Assembly: GCA_035549875.1 (NCBI GenBank)
Contig: DASZPV010000113.1
Span: 1-29,533, forward strand
Direction of reading: 5' to 3'
Source of the DNA: JAKFWI01 sp035549875
GTDB lineage: Bacteria > Pseudomonadota > Alphaproteobacteria > Caulobacterales > Aquidulcibacteraceae
DNA length: 29,533 nt
Both the position numbers and the translations under genes were made by a program. The notes under the pieces were generated by a model, which made no database searches, was not told the DNA's origin, and was given only the letters and a program-made list of their open reading frames with translations. This document shows positions 17,804 to 25,732 of the stretch, in pieces. Within the stretch, counting starts at the first letter, position 1. Each line of letters begins with the position of its first letter.

Positions 17804-18240
17804 AGCCCCGGCCTCCACAGCTAAAAATGTTAGTAGCCAGCCCCCTGGCCGCCCCGAGCGAACGCAAGCCGCTCTCGATGCGATCGGCGCAGTTACCCGC
17901 CATCGCCACCCCCTGTTCGTGAAATTGGGGTATTCGAAGACCGACTTTCGTCCCCGAGGCGCGGCCACCTTGCGACCCTCGAAAGCACCTTGCAAGCCCC
18001 AAATTAACCAATCTCTGTTAATAAAGTTTCATACTCCTGAGTTGAAAACATTAGGTTTTTTGCCAAAAGCCAAGGGGCGCAAGGTGTCAATCATCTTTTT
18101 GTCATAGGCCAGTCTAGGACGTCTTATTTGGCCTCTTGGCGACGCCAAATTCGGCTCGCGCGCGAAATCGCGCGTCAAGCCGAATTTGCATTTTGTTGAT
18201 GGTTTCAAGACCGTCTGGCGACGATCCGCGCAGCGGCGCC
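17804..18240. other. dnaA-rpsT intergenic region, AT-rich core
   Basis: This 437-base spacer lies between the dnaA start and the rpsT end. Bases about 18000-18070 are the most AT-rich part and contain ATTAACCAA and GTTAATAAA, which resemble CtrA half-sites but at 10-nt instead of the usual 7-nt spacing. No TTATCCACA-type DnaA box was found; the closest is CCTCCACAG at the dnaA ribosome site. It must hold the dnaA promoter and could be part of an origin, but the sequence alone does not show that. Confidence 0.5.
18126..18187. other. Two mutually exclusive hairpins between rpsT and dnaA
   Basis: The long hairpin pairs AAATTCGGCT (18147-18156) with AGCCGAATTT (18178-18187), with an inner CGCGCG / CGCGCG stem around CGAAAT. 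The other pairs ATTTGGC (18126-18132) with GCCAAAT (18144-18150). Bases 18147-18150 are used in both, so only one can form at a time. The structure lies 54-115 nt past the rpsT stop in the leftward transcript and may be its terminator, though no long T-run follows. Confidence 0.6.
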
Positions 18241-18510
18241 TCAGGCCTTGCCGAGCGCCTTAACCCGCTTGGTCAGCCGGGCAATTTTCCGCGACGCCGT
18301 ATTTTTATGTAGGGCGCCGCGGCCGGCGGCGCGCATGGTCTCGGATTCAGCCTGCCGCAAAGCCTTGGCGGCGGCGGTTTGGTCGCCGCCGGCGAGGGCC
18401 TCTTCAACCACGCGCCAATTCGTCCGTACACGGGACACGCGGGACTTGTTCACCGCAGTGCGCTTGGCGATCTTGCGGATCGCCTTCTTTGCGGACGTGG
18501 TGTTGGCCAT
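18241..18510 (-). CDS. rpsT: 30S ribosomal protein S20
   Basis: The 89-residue basic protein binds 16S rRNA early in small-subunit assembly. The start MANTTSAKKAIRKIAKRTAVN, the central SRVRTNW, and GRGALHKNTASRKIARLTKRV are canonical for S20. The frame is open to 18648, but GAGGTG 8 nt before the ATG at 18510 and the family start fix it. It lies 65 nt behind mutM on the same strand and upstream of dnaA, a conserved alphaproteobacterial arrangement. Confidence 0.97.
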   Translation of the reverse strand: MANTTSAKKAIRKIAKRTAVNKSRVSRVRTNWRVVEEALAGGDQTAAAKALRQAESETMRAAGRGALHKNTASRKIARLTKRVKALGKA

Positions 18511-18575
18511 CGAAAAGCACCTCAAAAACGAAGGCGGGCGTATAGAGCCGCCCCGCCCCCGCGTCAACAAAAGCC

Positions 18576-19433
18576 TCAGTGCTGACAGCGTGGACAATAG
18601 AATGTTGAACGACCGGCCTGTGCGATGCGCCTGATGACGCCGTCGCATTCCTTCGTCTGGCAGGCCTGCCCTTCGCGGTCGTAAACGCGAAAACGATGCT
18701 GGAAATAGCCCAGCGCGCCATCGGCTCTGGCGTAGTCCTTAAGGCTCGACCCGCCCGCCTCGATCGCTTCGCCCAGAACTGTCCGCACAGCGCGCACCAA
18801 TTTTTCCCGTTGCGCTGCGGTCACCCGGCCGGCGGCGCGGCGCGGCGAGATACCTGCGCGATGCAGCGCTTCGCACACATAAATGTTCCCCAGGCCGGCG
18901 ACGACCCGCTGATCAAGCAGCGTGGCCTTGACGTTCTGCTTGCGCCCGCGAAAGCCCGTCGCCAGCGAATCGGCGTTGAATTCGTTGCCCAATGGCTCCG
19001 GACCGAGAGCGGCGAACAATTTGTGTGCGCCCAGCGCGCCCGTGGGAATCAGGTCCATATAGCCGAAACGGCGCGGATCGTTGTACTCGACGCGCCCGCC
19101 GGCCTCGGTCTCGAACACTACGTGCGTATGCGCGGGATCGGGCGGCACGGAATAATAGAAATCGCCCGGCTGACGCGCGGCTTCAACGATGGTGAACCGG
19201 CCCGACATGCCAAGATGCATCGCCAGCGTCTCACCGGTATCGAGGGCGGCCAATAAATATTTCGCGCGGCGCGCCAGAGAATCGATGCGCGCGCCCTCAA
19301 GACGCGCCGCGAAGTTCGCCGGCAAAGGGAATCGCAGATCGGCGCGATTGGCGATCACCCGCTTCAGGCGCGCGCCGGCGAGCACGGGCTCAAGCCCGCG
19401 CCGCACGGCTTCGACTTCCGGTAGTTCAGGCAT
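18576..19433 (-). CDS. mutM: Formamidopyrimidine-DNA glycosylase (Fpg/MutM)
   Basis: The 285-residue base-excision enzyme removes 8-oxoguanine and formamidopyrimidines and cuts the abasic site. The catalytic N-terminus MPELPEVE (Pro1 after Met removal, Glu2) and Lys57/58 (RRAKYLL) are present, with the H2TH region around LLDQRVVAGLGNIYVCEALH. The C-terminal zinc finger has Cys258, Cys263, Cys280 and Cys283 (C-x4-C-x16-C-x2-C, the alphaproteobacterial variant spacing). It is divergent from ubiE with 65 nt between starts. Confidence 0.97.
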   Translation of the reverse strand: MPELPEVEAVRRGLEPVLAGARLKRVIANRADLRFPLPANFAARLEGARIDSLARRAKYLLAALDTGETLAMHLGMSGRFTIVEAARQPGDFYYSVPPDPAHTHVVFETEAGGRVEYNDPRRFGYMDLIPTGALGAHKLFAALGPEPLGNEFNADSLATGFRGRKQNVKATLLDQRVVAGLGNIYVCEALHRAGISPRRAAGRVTAAQREKLVRAVRTVLGEAIEAGGSSLKDYARADGALGYFQHRFRVYDREGQACQTKECDGVIRRIAQAGRSTFYCPRCQH

Positions 19434-19498
19434 CGCAGAAAATCCGCGGCATTGCGCGCATATAGCGGCGCGTGCGCGCCGCCGCTATGGTGCACCCG

Positions 19499-20263
19499 AT
19501 GTCCAACAGCACAACAGACACCGCCTCGTTCGGATTCGAGGACGTTCCGCGCGCCGAGAAGGCCGGGCGCGTGCGCGCCGTGTTCGATGGCGTGGCGCGG
19601 CGCTACGACCTGATGAACGACCTCATGTCGGCCGGCCTGCACCGCGTCTGGAAGGATATCCTGGCCGACAGGGTCAACCCGCAGCCGGGCGAAACCGTGA
19701 TCGACGTCGCCGGCGGCACCGGCGATATCGCGCGCCGCCTGGCCAAGCGCGCGGAGGCCGCGCGCGGCCGGCGCGGCGGCCCATCCGCGGAAATCTTCAT
19801 CGTCGATATTAACCGGGAAATGCTATCGGCAGGGCGGGCGCGCGGTGAAGACAATCTGGACTGGATTTGCGGCGACGCCGAAAAGCTGCCCTTCCCCGAT
19901 CGTTTCGCCGACGCCTGCACGATTGCGTTCGGCATCCGCAATGTCACCGACATCAGCGCCGCTTTGAAGGAAGCGCGGCGCATCCTCAAGCCCGGCGGGC
20001 GGTTTGCCTGCCTGGAGTTTTCCAAATTCGCGATCGGCCCGCTGGCGCCGGCGTACGACGCTTATTCTTTTCGCGTGATCCCCGCGATCGGCAAACTGGC
20101 GGCGAATGATTCAGACTCTTACCGCTATCTCGTCGAAAGCATCCGCCGCTTTCCGGATCAGGAAGCATTCGCGGCGATGATCGCAAGCGCGGGATTCAAG
20201 CGGGTGAGCTATCAAAATCTTTCGGCGGGCGTTGCGGCGATCCATACCGGCTGGGCGATCTGA
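19499..20263 (+). CDS. ubiE: Demethylmenaquinone/2-methoxy-6-polyprenyl-benzoquinol C-methyltransferase
   Basis: The protein is a class I SAM methyltransferase of ubiquinone synthesis. VRAVFDGVARRYDLMNDLMSAGLHRVWK and the SAM loop VIDVAGGTGDIARRL are UbiE signatures, as are FGIRNVTD, LKPGGRFACLEFS and the terminal VAAIHTGW. The ATG at 19499 (MSNSTTDTASFGF) gives 254 residues; in-frame ATGs at 19472 and 19487 are possible but none has a ribosome site. An Arg/Gly-rich insertion (RAEAARGRRGG) follows the SAM loop. Its TGA overlaps the ubiB ATG by one base, so translation is probably coupled. Confidence 0.97.
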   Translation: MSNSTTDTASFGFEDVPRAEKAGRVRAVFDGVARRYDLMNDLMSAGLHRVWKDILADRVNPQPGETVIDVAGGTGDIARRLAKRAEAARGRRGGPSAEIFIVDINREMLSAGRARGEDNLDWICGDAEKLPFPDRFADACTIAFGIRNVTDISAALKEARRILKPGGRFACLEFSKFAIGPLAPAYDAYSFRVIPAIGKLAANDSDSYRYLVESIRRFPDQEAFAAMIASAGFKRVSYQNLSAGVAAIHTGWAI

Positions 20264-21798
20264 TGCTCGACGCGATCGGCCATTCCTGGCGGCTTATGCG
20301 CGTCGGCTTCACGCTGATCCGTTACGACGCGCTGATCCCGAAGGAATATCAGGACCGCATGCCGCCCGCGGCGCGGTTCTTCGGGCAAGTGACGCGATTC
20401 TTCTTTGCGCGCCGCCGGCGCAGCCGTGCGCTTGGCGCGCGCCTCGCCATCGCGCTGGAGAATCTGGGGCCGGCTTACGTAAAGGTCGGCCAATTTCTCG
20501 CCACGCGGCCGGACATCATTGGCGTCACCGCCGCGCAGGAATTGGGCCGGCTGAAGGATCGCCTGCCGCCGTTCTCGCGCAACACCGCGCTCGATACGCT
20601 GGCGGCGGAGCTTGGCGGCACGGAGAGTCTGTTCGGCCAAATTTCCGACGCCACCGCCGCCGCCTCGATCGCGCAGGTGCACAAGGCGATCCTTCCGCGC
20701 GAAGGCCCGGTGGCGATCAAAATCCTGCGCCCGCGCATTGAAAAGCGCATGCGCAAGGAGATGGAGGCGCTGCATTTCGGCGCCCGAGCGATGGAATATT
20801 TCGCGCCGCGCTCGCGCCGGCTTGAGCCGGTGCAGTTTGTCGATACCGTCTGGAGCGCGCTTGAGCGCGAAATGGATCTTCGTCTTGAGGCGGGCGCGGC
20901 TGCTGAATTCCGCGAAGTCGCGGCGCAGGACGGCTTTCTGTTTGTGCCGCAGATCGACTGGGCGCGATCGGCCAAACGCGTGATGACATCCACATGGATT
21001 GAAGGCGTGGCGCTTACCGATCTGGCCGGCCTTGACCGCAAGGGCGCGGACCGCCCCGCCCTCGCGATGAACGTTACGCGCGGCTTCCTCGCGGCCGCGC
21101 TCGATCACGGTTTCTTCCATGCCGATATGCATGAGGGAAACATGATTTACGGCGAGGACGGCAAGCTCTGGATTGTCGATTTCGGAATTATGGGCCGAAT
21201 CGGCCGCAAGGAGCGCCGCTACCTTGCCGAAATTCTCTACGGCTTCATGCGACGCGATTATCGCCGCGTCGCCGAAGTGCACGCCGAAGCGGGCTACGTG
21301 CCGGAAAAATATTCCACCGAGGAATTCGCACAGGCCCTGCGCGCGATCGGCGAGCCGATCCTCGGCAAAACCGCCGACCAGGTCTCGATGAGCCGCCTGC
21401 TGCTGCAATTGTTCGACGTGACCCACCTCTTCGGCATGCACCTGCGCCCTGAACTGGTGCTGCTGCAGAAGACGATGGTGCAGGTAGAAGGCGTGGCGCG
21501 CGCGCTCGATCCCAAGCACGACATTTGGGGCGCCGCCCAGCCGATCGTCGAGCGCTGGATGAAGCGCGAACTGGGACCAGAGGGCGTCGGCAAACGCATC
21601 ATGGAAGAGGCCGCCGCTGGCTGGGCGATATTGCGCCGCCTGCCCCACACGCTGGACGCAATCGAGGGCGCCGCCGTCGCCATGCGCAAGAACGCCGAAG
21701 CCCAGGCCGGCCAGGAGCGGCTCTGGGGCATGTTCTGGTCCGGCCTGACTTTGGGGGCGGTGCTGGTGCTCTTCGTATGGCTGGCCGTCCGGCATTGA
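20263..21798 (+). CDS. ubiB: Ubiquinone biosynthesis ABC1/ADCK-type kinase-like protein
   Basis: The 511-residue atypical protein-kinase-like ATPase is needed for ubiquinone hydroxylation steps. It has the family KxGQ motif (Lys74 to Gln77), the Ala-rich loop AAAS (132-135), the ATP-binding Lys153 (AIKIL), the catalytic HADMHEGNM (Asp288, Asn293) and DFG (306-308). The last 30 residues contain one or two membrane helices (MFWSGLTLGAVLVLFVWLAV), as in other UbiB. It starts within the ubiE stop codon. The next gene, coaBC, begins about 40 nt later but has its own operator. Confidence 0.97.
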   Translation: MLDAIGHSWRLMRVGFTLIRYDALIPKEYQDRMPPAARFFGQVTRFFFARRRRSRALGARLAIALENLGPAYVKVGQFLATRPDIIGVTAAQELGRLKDRLPPFSRNTALDTLAAELGGTESLFGQISDATAAASIAQVHKAILPREGPVAIKILRPRIEKRMRKEMEALHFGARAMEYFAPRSRRLEPVQFVDTVWSALEREMDLRLEAGAAAEFREVAAQDGFLFVPQIDWARSAKRVMTSTWIEGVALTDLAGLDRKGADRPALAMNVTRGFLAAALDHGFFHADMHEGNMIYGEDGKLWIVDFGIMGRIGRKERRYLAEILYGFMRRDYRRVAEVHAEAGYVPEKYSTEEFAQALRAIGEPILGKTADQVSMSRLLLQLFDVTHLFGMHLRPELVLLQKTMVQVEGVARALDPKHDIWGAAQPIVERWMKRELGPEGVGKRIMEEAAAGWAILRRLPHTLDAIEGAAVAMRKNAEAQAGQERLWGMFWSGLTLGAVLVLFVWLAVRH

Positions 21799-21818
21799 AC
21801 CCGGCTGCCTGACGCGCT

Positions 21819-21841
21819 ATTTTGTCCACTGTGGACAAAAT
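21819..21841. promoter_or_regulatory. Perfect palindromic operator overlapping the coaBC start
   Basis: ATTTTGTCCAC (21819-21829) and GTGGACAAAAT (21831-21841) are exact reverse complements around one T. The last two bases are the A and T of the coaBC start codon. Type II antitoxin genes commonly have such palindromes at their promoter, bound by the antitoxin. Here the protein encoded directly behind it begins with a Phd/YefM DNA-binding domain, so autoregulation is the simplest reading. Confidence 0.82.
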
Positions 21842-23213
21842 GAATGAGTGGGCGGTCGCCGAGGCCAAGAACCGATTTAGTGAACTCGTGACCAAAGCGC
21901 TGAAGGAAGGCCCCCAGCGCATCCGCAGACGCGACGAAACCGCCGTGGTCCTGTCCGAGGAAGAATATCAGGCGCTCTGCGGCGCCCCACGCCGACCCCC
22001 GGAGCGCGCCGCCCTTTCGACCAGACGCCGAGTCCTGCTGATCGTCGGCGGCGGAATCGCCGCCTACAAAAGCCTCGAACTGATACGCCTGCTGGCAAAG
22101 CGGAGCGTCGCGGCGCGCGCGATACTCACCGCTGCCGGAAGCCAATTCGTGACGCCGCTCTCGCTTGGCGCCCTGACAGGCGACAAGGTCTATCAAGACC
22201 TGTTCTCGCTTACCGACGAAGCCGAGATGGGCCATATCGAGCTTTCACGGTCAGCCGATCTTGTCGTCGTCGCGCCGGCGACGGCCGACCTGATCGCCAA
22301 AGCCGCAAACGGCCTCGCGTCCGATCTTGCGACCACCACGCTGCTAGCGACCGATAAGCCGGTGCTCATGGCGCCCGCGATGAACGTGCGGATGTGGCTG
22401 CACGCCGCCACGCAGCGCAATATCGAAACCCTGCGCGCCGACGGCGTCCGCTTCATCGGCCCGGACGAAGGCGAAATGGCCTGCGGCGAGTTCGGTCCCG
22501 GCCGGATGGCCGAACCCGAAGCCATCGCCGCCGCGATCGACGATTTCTACGCCGCGCGCGCAATTGGAACGCCTCTGGCCGGCCGGAAAATCATCGTCAC
22601 CGCGGGGCCGACGTTGGAGGCGCTCGATCCGGTGCGCTTCATCTCCAACCGCTCCTCCGGCAAGCAGGGCTACGCCATCGCCGACTCGCTTGCGCGCCTC
22701 GGCGCGGAGGTGGCGCTGATTTCCGGTCCCACCGCCATGCCGCCGCCTCCGAATGTGCGCATCACGCGCGTGGAAAGCGCAGAGCAGATGCTGGCCGCCT
22801 GCGAAGCGGCGCTGCCGGCGGACGTTGCCGTTTGCGTGGCCGCCGTCGCCGATTGGAAGCCTGATCAGCGCGCCGATTTGAAGATCAAAAAGGCAGGCAA
22901 AGGCGCGCCCTCGATCGCGCTTCAGGAAACTCCGGACATTCTGGCGACGCTCTCAGCCGCTGGCGCGCGGCGTCCGAAACTTGTCATCGGCTTCGCGGCC
23001 GAAACCGATCGTGTCGAGCAAAACGCGCAAGCAAAACGTGGGCGCAAAGGCTGCGACTGGATCGTCGCCAACGATGTCTCCGGCGACGTGATGGGCGGCG
23101 ACGAAAACGAAATTGCGCTTGTCACCGCGTCGGGCGTCGAACGCTGGCCGCGCATGCGCAAGGCGCAGACGGCCGACAAGCTCGCCGCCGCGATCGCACA
23201 AGCGCTCGCCTGA
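21840..23213 (+). CDS. coaBC: CoaBC with N-terminal Phd/YefM antitoxin domain (fusion)
   Basis: This 457-residue protein makes 4'-phosphopantetheine from phosphopantothenate and cysteine. Residues 64-235 are the flavin decarboxylase CoaC: IVGGGIAAYKSLELIRLL, His132 (GHIEL), APATADLIAKAANGLASDL, APAMNVRMW and Cys215 (EMACGEFGPGRM). Residues 248-457 are the ligase CoaB: TAGPTLEALDPVRFISNRSSGKQG, AAVADW and KIKK (348-351). Residues 1-48 are not CoaBC: AVAEAKNRFSELVTKALKEGP and AVVLSEEEYQAL are the Phd/YefM antitoxin fold. A Pro/Arg linker joins the two. No ATG, GTG or TTG is available at the CoaC boundary, so the enzyme must be made as the fusion. An in-frame TTG at 21822 lies inside the operator and is less likely. 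No toxin gene is adjacent. Confidence 0.93.
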   Translation: MNEWAVAEAKNRFSELVTKALKEGPQRIRRRDETAVVLSEEEYQALCGAPRRPPERAALSTRRRVLLIVGGGIAAYKSLELIRLLAKRSVAARAILTAAGSQFVTPLSLGALTGDKVYQDLFSLTDEAEMGHIELSRSADLVVVAPATADLIAKAANGLASDLATTTLLATDKPVLMAPAMNVRMWLHAATQRNIETLRADGVRFIGPDEGEMACGEFGPGRMAEPEAIAAAIDDFYAARAIGTPLAGRKIIVTAGPTLEALDPVRFISNRSSGKQGYAIADSLARLGAEVALISGPTAMPPPPNVRITRVESAEQMLAACEAALPADVAVCVAAVADWKPDQRADLKIKKAGKGAPSIALQETPDILATLSAAGARRPKLVIGFAAETDRVEQNAQAKRGRKGCDWIVANDVSGDVMGGDENEIALVTASGVERWPRMRKAQTADKLAAAIAQALA

Positions 23214-23226
23214 GCGAATACGATCT

Positions 23227-23562
23227 TTAGCGCAGCAGACGCAGCGCCGCGATCACGTCAGAGGAGTATTGAATATCGCCATCCCAATGGCGGATTATCA
23301 CGTCCCTGTTCAGTTCGATCCACGCCTTTACGCGGTCGAATTCAGCCGGCGTAAGCGCGCCTTGAACGACCTCAACCTCCGGCCGCACCGAAACAGACGC
23401 CACAAACGGAAGCACGCGTGGCCCTCTGGCGACTTTCACGCGAACATCGTGGCGGGCGTCGCCCCGCATCGATATCCACACGATGACGGGCAGGCCCGTC
23501 TCCTCGGGCCTTAGGTTGACCATAAGATAGAGATCCTCGTCGTCGAGGGTTTCGCTGTCCAT
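23227..23562 (-). CDS. Conserved hypothetical protein
   Basis: The 111-residue soluble protein has no signal peptide or membrane segment. DLYLMVNLRPEETGLPVIVWISMRGDARHDVRVKV in the first half (seen in parts) and VKAWIELNRDVIIRHWDGDI near the end are patterns I associate with small uncharacterised alphaproteobacterial proteins. The W-x2-LN-x6-HW end faintly recalls DUF4160 proteins, but that link is weak. The gene is inserted leftward between coaBC and dut, 26 nt from the dut start and 13 nt from the coaBC stop. Confidence 0.75.
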   Translation of the reverse strand: MDSETLDDEDLYLMVNLRPEETGLPVIVWISMRGDARHDVRVKVARGPRVLPFVASVSVRPEVEVVQGALTPAEFDRVKAWIELNRDVIIRHWDGDIQYSSDVIAALRLLR

Positions 23563-23588
23563 GGACTCAGCCTAGCAAATCGGCGGTC

Positions 23589-24038
23589 ATGGTCACAGTC
23601 CAAATCAAGCGCCTGCCGCATAGCGAAGGCCTGCCCCTCCCTGCTTACGAAACCGCGCAGGCGGCTGGCATGGATTTGCGCGCTGCGGTTCCAGAGAATG
23701 AACCTATGACGCTCGCGCCCGGCGCGCGGGCGATGGCGCCGACTGGCCTCACCATGGCTCTGCCCGACGGCTACGAGGCGCAGGTGCGCCCGCGCTCGGG
23801 CCTCGCCGCCAAGCACGGGATCACCTGCCTCAATACGCCCGGCACGATCGACGCCGATTATCGCGGCGAGGTGAAAGTGATCCTGATCAATCTCGGCGAC
23901 GAGCCGTTCGTCATCAAGCGCGGCGAGCGGATCGCGCAGATGGTGATCGCGCCGGTGACGCGCGCTACGCTCACCGAAGTCGAAACGCTCGACGAAACCG
24001 ACCGCGGCGCCGGCGGCTTCGGCAGTACCGGGCGTTAG
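23589..24038 (+). CDS. dut: dUTP diphosphatase
   Basis: The 149-residue trimeric dUTPase hydrolyses dUTP to dUMP and pyrophosphate, keeping uracil out of DNA and feeding thymidylate synthesis. The five motifs are present: AGMDLRA (26-32), PTGLTMALPDGYEAQV, RPRSGLAAKHG (67 on), GTIDADYRGEV (85-95), RGERIAQMV (111 on) and the flexible C-terminal RGAGGFGSTG (139-148). Its stop overlaps the stop of the converging bPH2 gene by three bases. In relatives dut follows coaBC directly; here a leftward gene separates them. Confidence 0.97.
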   Translation: MVTVQIKRLPHSEGLPLPAYETAQAAGMDLRAAVPENEPMTLAPGARAMAPTGLTMALPDGYEAQVRPRSGLAAKHGITCLNTPGTIDADYRGEVKVILINLGDEPFVIKRGERIAQMVIAPVTRATLTEVETLDETDRGAGGFGSTGR

Positions 24039-24526
24039 CGCTTTGGCCGGCGCGGCGGCGGGGCCGGCGCACCGCCCGTCGCGCGGGCGCGGTTGCGGGC
24101 GTTTTCGATCGCCTGACGAAAGCGGATGGGATGGCCCATCGGCGGAAAGGCAATGACCCCCTCGCCGGTGCCAGTGACGACTACCCGCCCGAAGCCGAAC
24201 AACCGGCCGATCAAAGTCTGCTCGACGCGAACCTCCTCGATGTTGGAGACCGCGAGTTCCTGCGTGCTGAGCGTCAGCCAGCCGCGCTTAAGCGCCACGC
24301 GCTGATTGGTGACCGCAAACTGCGTCGTCGACATGTGCAACGTCACCAGCCCAAACCAGACCAGCACAATCACCGCCAGCCAGCCGAGATAAACCAGAGA
24401 CAAAAGACCAGCGACCGCGGCGACACCCAGGATCACCCAGGCGAACGTCCAATAGGCGATGGGCCAGGTTCCTTGCGCCACCACTTCCTCGCCCTCGGCG
24501 AGGCTCTTTTCGACATACCTGCCCAT
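24035..24526 (-). CDS. PH-domain membrane protein (bPH2/YdbS-like)
   Basis: The 163-residue protein starts with MGRYVEKSLAEGEEVVAQG, typical for bacterial PH domain (DUF304) proteins. Two close hydrophobic segments form a hairpin at about 27-65 (WVILGVAAVAGLLSLVYLGWLAVIVLVW in parts). The PH part follows: TQFAVTNQRVALKRGWLTLSTQELAVSNIEEVRVEQ, GRLFGFGRVVVTGTGEG. A basic Pro-rich tail ends the protein. It is anchored in the inner membrane; function in this family is not established. It is divergent from cysK. Confidence 0.88.
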   Translation of the reverse strand: MGRYVEKSLAEGEEVVAQGTWPIAYWTFAWVILGVAAVAGLLSLVYLGWLAVIVLVWFGLVTLHMSTTQFAVTNQRVALKRGWLTLSTQELAVSNIEEVRVEQTLIGRLFGFGRVVVTGTGEGVIAFPPMGHPIRFRQAIENARNRARATGGAPAPPPRRPKR

Positions 24527-24638
24527 CGGCGATCATCGCCCCCTGCCCGGTCGCTTTAGCGCGCCTAAACCCTATACCTGATTTTTCCCGTTTCGGCGCG
24601 GTGACGCCCCGTGTTAATCGCCGCCGCTGGAGAGCACC

Positions 24639-25607
24639 ATGCCCGACGCCCCTTCCGCTATCACGCACGGCCGCGGCCGCATCTATAACGACATAACCGA
24701 AACCATCGGCGACACGCCGCTCGTGCGGCTGGATAAGTTCGCCAAGGCCCGCGGGGTCGATGCCGAAATTCTGGCCAAGCTGGAATTCTTCAACCCCATC
24801 GCCAGCGTCAAAGACCGTATCGGCGCGGCGATGATCGGCGACCTCGAAGCCAAGGGGCTGCTGAGCAAGGATTCGGTTCTGGTGGAGCCGACCTCCGGCA
24901 ATACCGGAATCGCGCTGGCCTTCGTCGCCGCCCAGCGCGGCTACCGGTTGATCCTGGTGATGCCGGAAACCATGAGCCTGGAGCGGCGCAAGATGCTCGC
25001 CCTGCTCGGCGCTGAACTGGTGCTGACGCCCGGCGCCGAAGGCATGCGCGGCGCGATGGGCCGCGCCAAGGACATCGTAGCGCAGAACCCAAAAGCGATC
25101 ATGCCGCAACAATTCTCCAACCCAGCCAATCCCGAGATTCACCGCAAGACGACCGCAGAGGAAATCTGGCGCGACACGGGCGGCGCGCTCGACCTGTTCG
25201 TGGCCGGCGTCGGCACGGGCGGCACGATCACTGGTGTCGGCCAGGTGCTGAAGCCGCGCCTTCCGGACCTGCGCGTGGTTGCGGTGGAGCCGGAAGGCTC
25301 GCCAGTCCTCTCCGGCGGTCAGCCCGGCCCGCACAAGATCCAGGGGATCGGCGCCGGCTTCATTCCCGAGAACGTCGATGCCAGCGTGATCGACGAGGTC
25401 GTCGCCGTCTCCAACGATGAGGCGTTCGACACCGCCCGCGAGGTCGCCAGGCTGGAAGGCCTACCGGGCGGCATATCCTCCGGCGCGGCTTTGGCGGCAG
25501 TAGCCAAGTTGGCCGCCAAGCCTGAGAATAAGGGCAAACGAATCGTCGTGATCATCCCGTCCTTCGCCGAACGCTATCTCTCCACGGTGCTGTTCGAGGG
25601 TCTCTAA
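24639..25607 (+). CDS. cysK: Cysteine synthase A (O-acetylserine sulfhydrylase)
   Basis: The 322-residue PLP enzyme joins O-acetylserine and sulfide to cysteine. The PLP lysine is Lys58 (NPIASVKDRIG), the substrate loop TSGNTG is at 85-90, the phosphate loop GTGGT at 192-196 and the pyridine-nitrogen serine in GGISSGAA near 281. GGAGAG lies 4-5 nt before the ATG. The C-terminal IPSFAERYLSTVLFEGL is standard for CysK and lacks extra domains. Cysteine is a substrate of CoaB in the same window, but no shared regulation is visible. Confidence 0.96.
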   Translation: MPDAPSAITHGRGRIYNDITETIGDTPLVRLDKFAKARGVDAEILAKLEFFNPIASVKDRIGAAMIGDLEAKGLLSKDSVLVEPTSGNTGIALAFVAAQRGYRLILVMPETMSLERRKMLALLGAELVLTPGAEGMRGAMGRAKDIVAQNPKAIMPQQFSNPANPEIHRKTTAEEIWRDTGGALDLFVAGVGTGGTITGVGQVLKPRLPDLRVVAVEPEGSPVLSGGQPGPHKIQGIGAGFIPENVDASVIDEVVAVSNDEAFDTAREVARLEGLPGGISSGAALAAVAKLAAKPENKGKRIVVIIPSFAERYLSTVLFEGL

Positions 25608-25634
25608 CGACTTGAACCACAAGGCGAAAATGCC

Positions 25635-25655
25635 TTTTGCTGCACTGCAGCAAAA
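25635..25655. promoter_or_regulatory. PhaR-type operator upstream of the phasin gene
   Basis: TTTTGCTGCA (25635-25644) and TGCAGCAAAA (25646-25655) are exact reverse complements around a single C. The TTGCTGCA/TGCAGCAA core is the kind of site bound by PhaR, the PHB-sensing repressor of phasin and PHB genes in Paracoccus and relatives. A half-site TGCAGCA follows at 25674-25680 within the promoter. Confidence 0.85.
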
Positions 25656-25660
25656 ATCGC

Positions 25661-25689
25661 TTGATTTCGCAGGTGCAGCATAATATATT
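25661..25689 (+). promoter_or_regulatory. Probable phasin promoter
   Basis: TTGATT (25661-25666) and TATATT (25684-25689) are spaced by 17 bases, 44 bases before the phasin ATG. The PhaR-like palindrome lies directly upstream and a half-site lies in the spacer, so a bound repressor would block it. Confidence 0.6.
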
Positions 25690-25732
25690 CTCCTCACAGG
25701 GGCGGCATGGGCGCGCCTCTTTGGAGACCCAC

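Noticed and set aside
17804..18240. Definite replication origin
   Set aside because: It lacks consensus DnaA boxes or an iteron cluster. In Caulobacter-type genomes the origin is not beside dnaA, so only an AT-rich intergenic region is reported.
20212..21795. Long open frame antisense to ubiB (527 codons)
   Set aside because: It is a shadow of ubiB, whose kinase-like motifs are complete on the plus strand.
21819..21841. TTGTCCAC/GTGGACAA as two facing DnaA-box-like sequences
   Set aside because: Perfect symmetry with a single-base centre and the Phd domain encoded directly behind it favour an antitoxin-type operator. DnaA boxes are rarely arranged as a tight palindrome over a start codon.
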